Shown here piece after piece: positions 61,469 to 64,000 of a stretch of 64,000 nt of DNA (its first letter is position 1; every line of letters begins with the position of its first letter). Made by a program: the position numbers and the translations under genes. This DNA is from Peptacetobacter sp. (GTDB lineage: Bacteria > Bacillota > Clostridia > Peptostreptococcales > Peptostreptococcaceae). The stretch covers positions 62,001 through 126,000 of the forward strand of contig NZ_JARIBH010000019.1 in NCBI RefSeq assembly GCF_029264495.1, given 5' to 3'. The notes beneath the pieces are model-generated. The model ran no database searches. It was not told the DNA's origin and saw only the letters and a program-made list of their open reading frames with translations.

Positions 61469-63940
61469 TTGGCGAGTTTAAAGAAAAAGAAAAAAAGAAA
61501 AAAGAAACAAAAAGTAAGATTTAACTCAGAATATCATAATCTTATAACTATATTTTTAGGTATATTCCTTTTATACAGTTTAAATTCTAACTCTATGGGA
61601 TGGATACCAGTATTTATGCAAAATTTATTTAAAGGAATATTTGGAGGACTTGCAATATTTGTTCCAATACTTCTTATAATAACTGGTATTTTAGGATTTA
61701 TGGATGGAAATGAATATATTTATCGACTTAGAAAAACAAAGGTATACTATTTAATTATTTTATTTTTATTTGTATTCTATGGTCTTTTCAATGCAAATAG
61801 TATAGTTATAGACAGTCCATTTAAACAGAGTATGATGACAGAAATAATACATCAAGGTGTAAATGGAAATGGATGTGGTCTTATATCCACAGTAATAGTT
61901 TATTATATGTGTAAAATATTTGGAACAGCAGGTGCTTGGTTAGTAAGTATTTTTGCATTGATAATAAGCATAGTATATATATCAGATATATCTGTAAAAG
62001 ATATGTTTATTAAGTTTAAGGAAACTAAAAATAGTGGTCTTTCTCCAAAAGAAAGGTTTGGAAAAATAAAAGATGCAGCACTTAATTTAGTGACAGATGA
62101 AGTTGATGAAATGGATGATAAGACTATGATTGCCAAAGAAGAGAAAAAAGGTGTCTTTGGAGGCATAAAAGAAAGACTAAAACATGATAACGAAAGTATA
62201 TCTCAAGAAGATGATGAATTCAATGATGACAAGACTATAAAAATAGTGGGATTCAATAAGGCTGAAGATGACTATTTAGAAATTCTTGAAGGAACTCAAA
62301 GTATGTCTGAACTAGATGTATTAAAAGAATTACAAAATCAAGAAAAGACTTTTGATAAAAAAGAAAAAATGGAAGATACTAATCCTTCGATGAGTAATTT
62401 TTCAATGAATAATAATGATATAAAGAATTATAATAGTCCTTTTGAAAAAGAAAAAAATGTAAATAAAATCTCTCCTTTAGAATCTACAATGTCATTTGAA
62501 ACTAAGGCAGATAATGAAAAATATAAAAATTATACTCTACCACCTGTAACACTTTTAAATAAAGTAAATAAAAAATCTAATGAAAATGTAAAAAAAGCTG
62601 TCATAAAAAATGCAGGTTTATTAGAAAAAACTCTTTCTGATTTTGGAGTAGATGCTTCTATAAGTCAAGTTACAGTAGGTCCTACAATAACTAGATATGA
62701 AGTACAACCTAAACCAGGTGTAAAGGTTAGTAAAATCGTAAATTTAACTGATGATATAGCACTAAGTTTAGCAGCAAGAAGTATAAGAATAGAAGCTCCT
62801 ATTCCTGGGAAAAATGCTATAGGAATAGAAGTTCCAAATGAAGAAACACAAATGGTTGGAATAAGAGAAATAATAGAAAGTCCAGAATTTAAAAACTTTA
62901 AATCACCATTAGCAATGGGACTTGGTAAAGATGTTTCTGGAAAAATATTTGTAAGTGACATAGCAAAAATGCCACATTTATTAATTGCAGGTTCAACAGG
63001 TTCAGGTAAAAGTGTATGTGTAAATACTCTTATAAATAGTATTATATTCAAAGCAAAACCTGATGAAGTAAAATTGCTTTTAATAGATCCTAAAGTTGTA
63101 GAGCTTTCTAATTATAATGGAATACCACATCTTCTTATACCAGTAGTAACAGATCCTTCAAAAGCTGCAAATGCTTTAAATTGGGCGGTTACAGAAATGA
63201 ATAGAAGATATAAGGCATTTAGCGATACAGGCTCAAGAGATATAAAAAGTTATAATGAAAAAGCTGAAGAAAAAATGCCTAGTATAGTAATTATAATAGA
63301 TGAGTTAGCAGACCTTATGATGACTAGTGCAAAAGAAGTAGAAGATTATATTTGTAGGTTAGCTCAGAAAGCAAGAGCAGCAGGTATGCATCTTGTAATA
63401 GCTACACAAAGACCTTCAGTAGATGTAATAACAGGTGTAATAAAAGCAAATATACCTTCAAGAATAGCATTTGCAGTATCATCTCAAACAGATTCTAGAA
63501 CAATTTTAGATATGGGAGGAGCAGAAAAACTTCTTGGAAAAGGAGATATGTTATTCTATCCTTTAGGTGCTGCAAAACCAGAAAGACTTCAGGGAGCTTT
63601 TATTTCTGAATCAGAACTTTCAAATGTAATAGACTATGTAAAATCACAATTTAAAGATGAAGAAGTTAAGTATGAAGAAGATATACTTGAAACTATTTCA
63701 TCAGTTAGAAATATTGAAGCTGATGATGCAGATGAATTACTTTCAGAAGCTATTGAATTTGTAGTAAATAATGGACAGGCTTCATCATCTATGTTACAAA
63801 GAAAATTTAAAATAGGATTTAATAGAGCTGCTAGAATGATTGATTCTATGGAAGAAAGAGGAATAGTAGGTCAAAATGAAGGTAGTAAACCTAGAAAAGT
63901 TCTTATATCTAAAGAACAATTAGAAGAAATGAAAAAATAA
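61469..63940 (+). CDS. ftsK: DNA translocase FtsK/SpoIIIE
   Basis: A hexameric ATPase that pumps DNA through the division septum. I start it at TTG 61469 because AAGGAG (61455-61460) lies 8 bases upstream; ATG 61445 is upstream of that site. The 823-residue protein has a very basic N terminus (LKKKKKRKKKQK), about four membrane segments (about 25-175), a variable linker and the motor domain with GSTGSGKSVC near residue 507. The C-terminal gamma winged helix (SSSMLQRKFKIGFNRAARMIDSMEE, split) recognises oriented chromosome sequences. Whether it acts as vegetative FtsK or sporulation SpoIIIE cannot be told from this window. Confidence 0.95.
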   Translation: MASLKKKKKRKKKQKVRFNSEYHNLITIFLGIFLLYSLNSNSMGWIPVFMQNLFKGIFGGLAIFVPILLIITGILGFMDGNEYIYRLRKTKVYYLIILFLFVFYGLFNANSIVIDSPFKQSMMTEIIHQGVNGNGCGLISTVIVYYMCKIFGTAGAWLVSIFALIISIVYISDISVKDMFIKFKETKNSGLSPKERFGKIKDAALNLVTDEVDEMDDKTMIAKEEKKGVFGGIKERLKHDNESISQEDDEFNDDKTIKIVGFNKAEDDYLEILEGTQSMSELDVLKELQNQEKTFDKKEKMEDTNPSMSNFSMNNNDIKNYNSPFEKEKNVNKISPLESTMSFETKADNEKYKNYTLPPVTLLNKVNKKSNENVKKAVIKNAGLLEKTLSDFGVDASISQVTVGPTITRYEVQPKPGVKVSKIVNLTDDIALSLAARSIRIEAPIPGKNAIGIEVPNEETQMVGIREIIESPEFKNFKSPLAMGLGKDVSGKIFVSDIAKMPHLLIAGSTGSGKSVCVNTLINSIIFKAKPDEVKLLLIDPKVVELSNYNGIPHLLIPVVTDPSKAANALNWAVTEMNRRYKAFSDTGSRDIKSYNEKAEEKMPSIVIIIDELADLMMTSAKEVEDYICRLAQKARAAGMHLVIATQRPSVDVITGVIKANIPSRIAFAVSSQTDSRTILDMGGAEKLLGKGDMLFYPLGAAKPERLQGAFISESELSNVIDYVKSQFKDEEVKYEEDILETISSVRNIEADDADELLSEAIEFVVNNGQASSSMLQRKFKIGFNRAARMIDSMEERGIVGQNEGSKPRKVLISKEQLEEMKK

Positions 63941-63951
63941 TATGATATAAA

Positions 63952-63983
63952 AATTAAGGTGGATATTATCATCCACCTTAATT
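63952..63983 (+). terminator. Hairpin after ftsK, possible terminator
   Basis: AATTAAGGTGGAT (63952-63964) pairs perfectly with ATCCACCTTAATT (63971-63983), but there is no T-run afterwards, so termination may be weak. An AAAGGAGAA ribosome binding site (63992-64000) ends the window, implying that the next gene starts just beyond it. Confidence 0.55.
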
Positions 63984-64000
63984 CTAAGTTGAAAGGAGAA

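Noticed and set aside
1-64000. CRISPR array, prophage, toxin-antitoxin or defence island
   Set aside because: No regularly spaced repeats, integrase, phage structural genes, restriction-modification or toxin-antitoxin pairs were seen; nearly all genes belong to known housekeeping families.

Overview
The window is a strongly AT-rich, densely coding stretch of a bacterial chromosome. Almost all genes are on the + strand. Codon use is dominated by AGA, ATA, TTA and GAA, the Shine-Dalgarno sites are strong (GGAGG), and there are many rho-independent terminators and several UUG starts. Gene content and order (smc-ftsY-ylxM-ffh-rpsP-khpA-rimM-trmD-rplS-rbgA; rnhB-yraN-comM-dprA-topA-codY; iscR-iscS-iscU-mnmA-alaS-ireB-ruvX; polC-rimP-nusA-rnpM-ylxQ-infB-rbfA-nrnA-truB-ribF-rpsO-pnp) point to a low-G+C Firmicute of class Clostridia. 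The arrangement resembles the Peptostreptococcaceae / Clostridioides group. That placement is an inference from gene order and was not checked by a search.

Layout. 1-6752: end of smc, then protein targeting (ftsY, ylxM, ffh), ribosome and tRNA maturation (rpsP, khpA, rimM, trmD), an L19-type leader with rplS, and the GTPase rbgA. 6753-11941: three tandem brnQ branched-chain amino acid transporters, each with its own promoter and terminator, CodY-like boxes of varying quality, and one consensus cre-type palindrome. 12070-20157: rnhB, then three metabolic or unknown genes (FMN alpha-hydroxyacid dehydrogenase, an 80-residue unknown, a reverse-strand flavin reductase-like gene), then yraN, comM, dprA, topA. 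20426-22602: codY and rarA. 22688-29494: iscR-iscS-iscU-mnmA, a T-box-controlled alaS and ireB. 29499-33902: a 739-residue membrane protein of unknown function, ruvX, a DUF1292 protein, fur and a reverse-strand membrane hydrolase-like gene. 34121-40359: rnj behind a long structured leader, a small membrane protein, pgi, an M50 protease, scpA, scpB and a MarR regulator. 40442-42901: a reverse-strand sirtuin and a secreted SH3b-glucosaminidase. 42992-58686: polC and the rimP-nusA-infB-rbfA-nrnA-truB-ribF-rpsO-degV-pnp information-processing cluster. 58803-63940: an M16 peptidase, aspartokinase and the FtsK/SpoIIIE translocase.

How the parts work together. Most of the window builds or controls the translation machinery: signal recognition, 30S and 50S maturation, initiation factor 2, tRNA modification and charging, RNA turnover by RNase J and PNPase. 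Several regulatory RNAs sit in front of these genes (L19 leader, alaS T-box, rimP leader attenuator, S15 leader, rnj leader). A second theme is branched-chain amino acid sensing: the sensor CodY and three candidate target transporters are within 15 kb of each other.

I saw no rRNA or tRNA genes, CRISPR array, insertion sequence, prophage, integrase or recognisable defence system, and no obvious new multi-gene system. The best candidates for new biology are the uncharacterised membrane protein at 29499-31718, the regulatory region of the brnQ trio (a roadblock-type cre and a small upstream ORF), the rnj leader, and the small unknown genes at 13996 and 36152.
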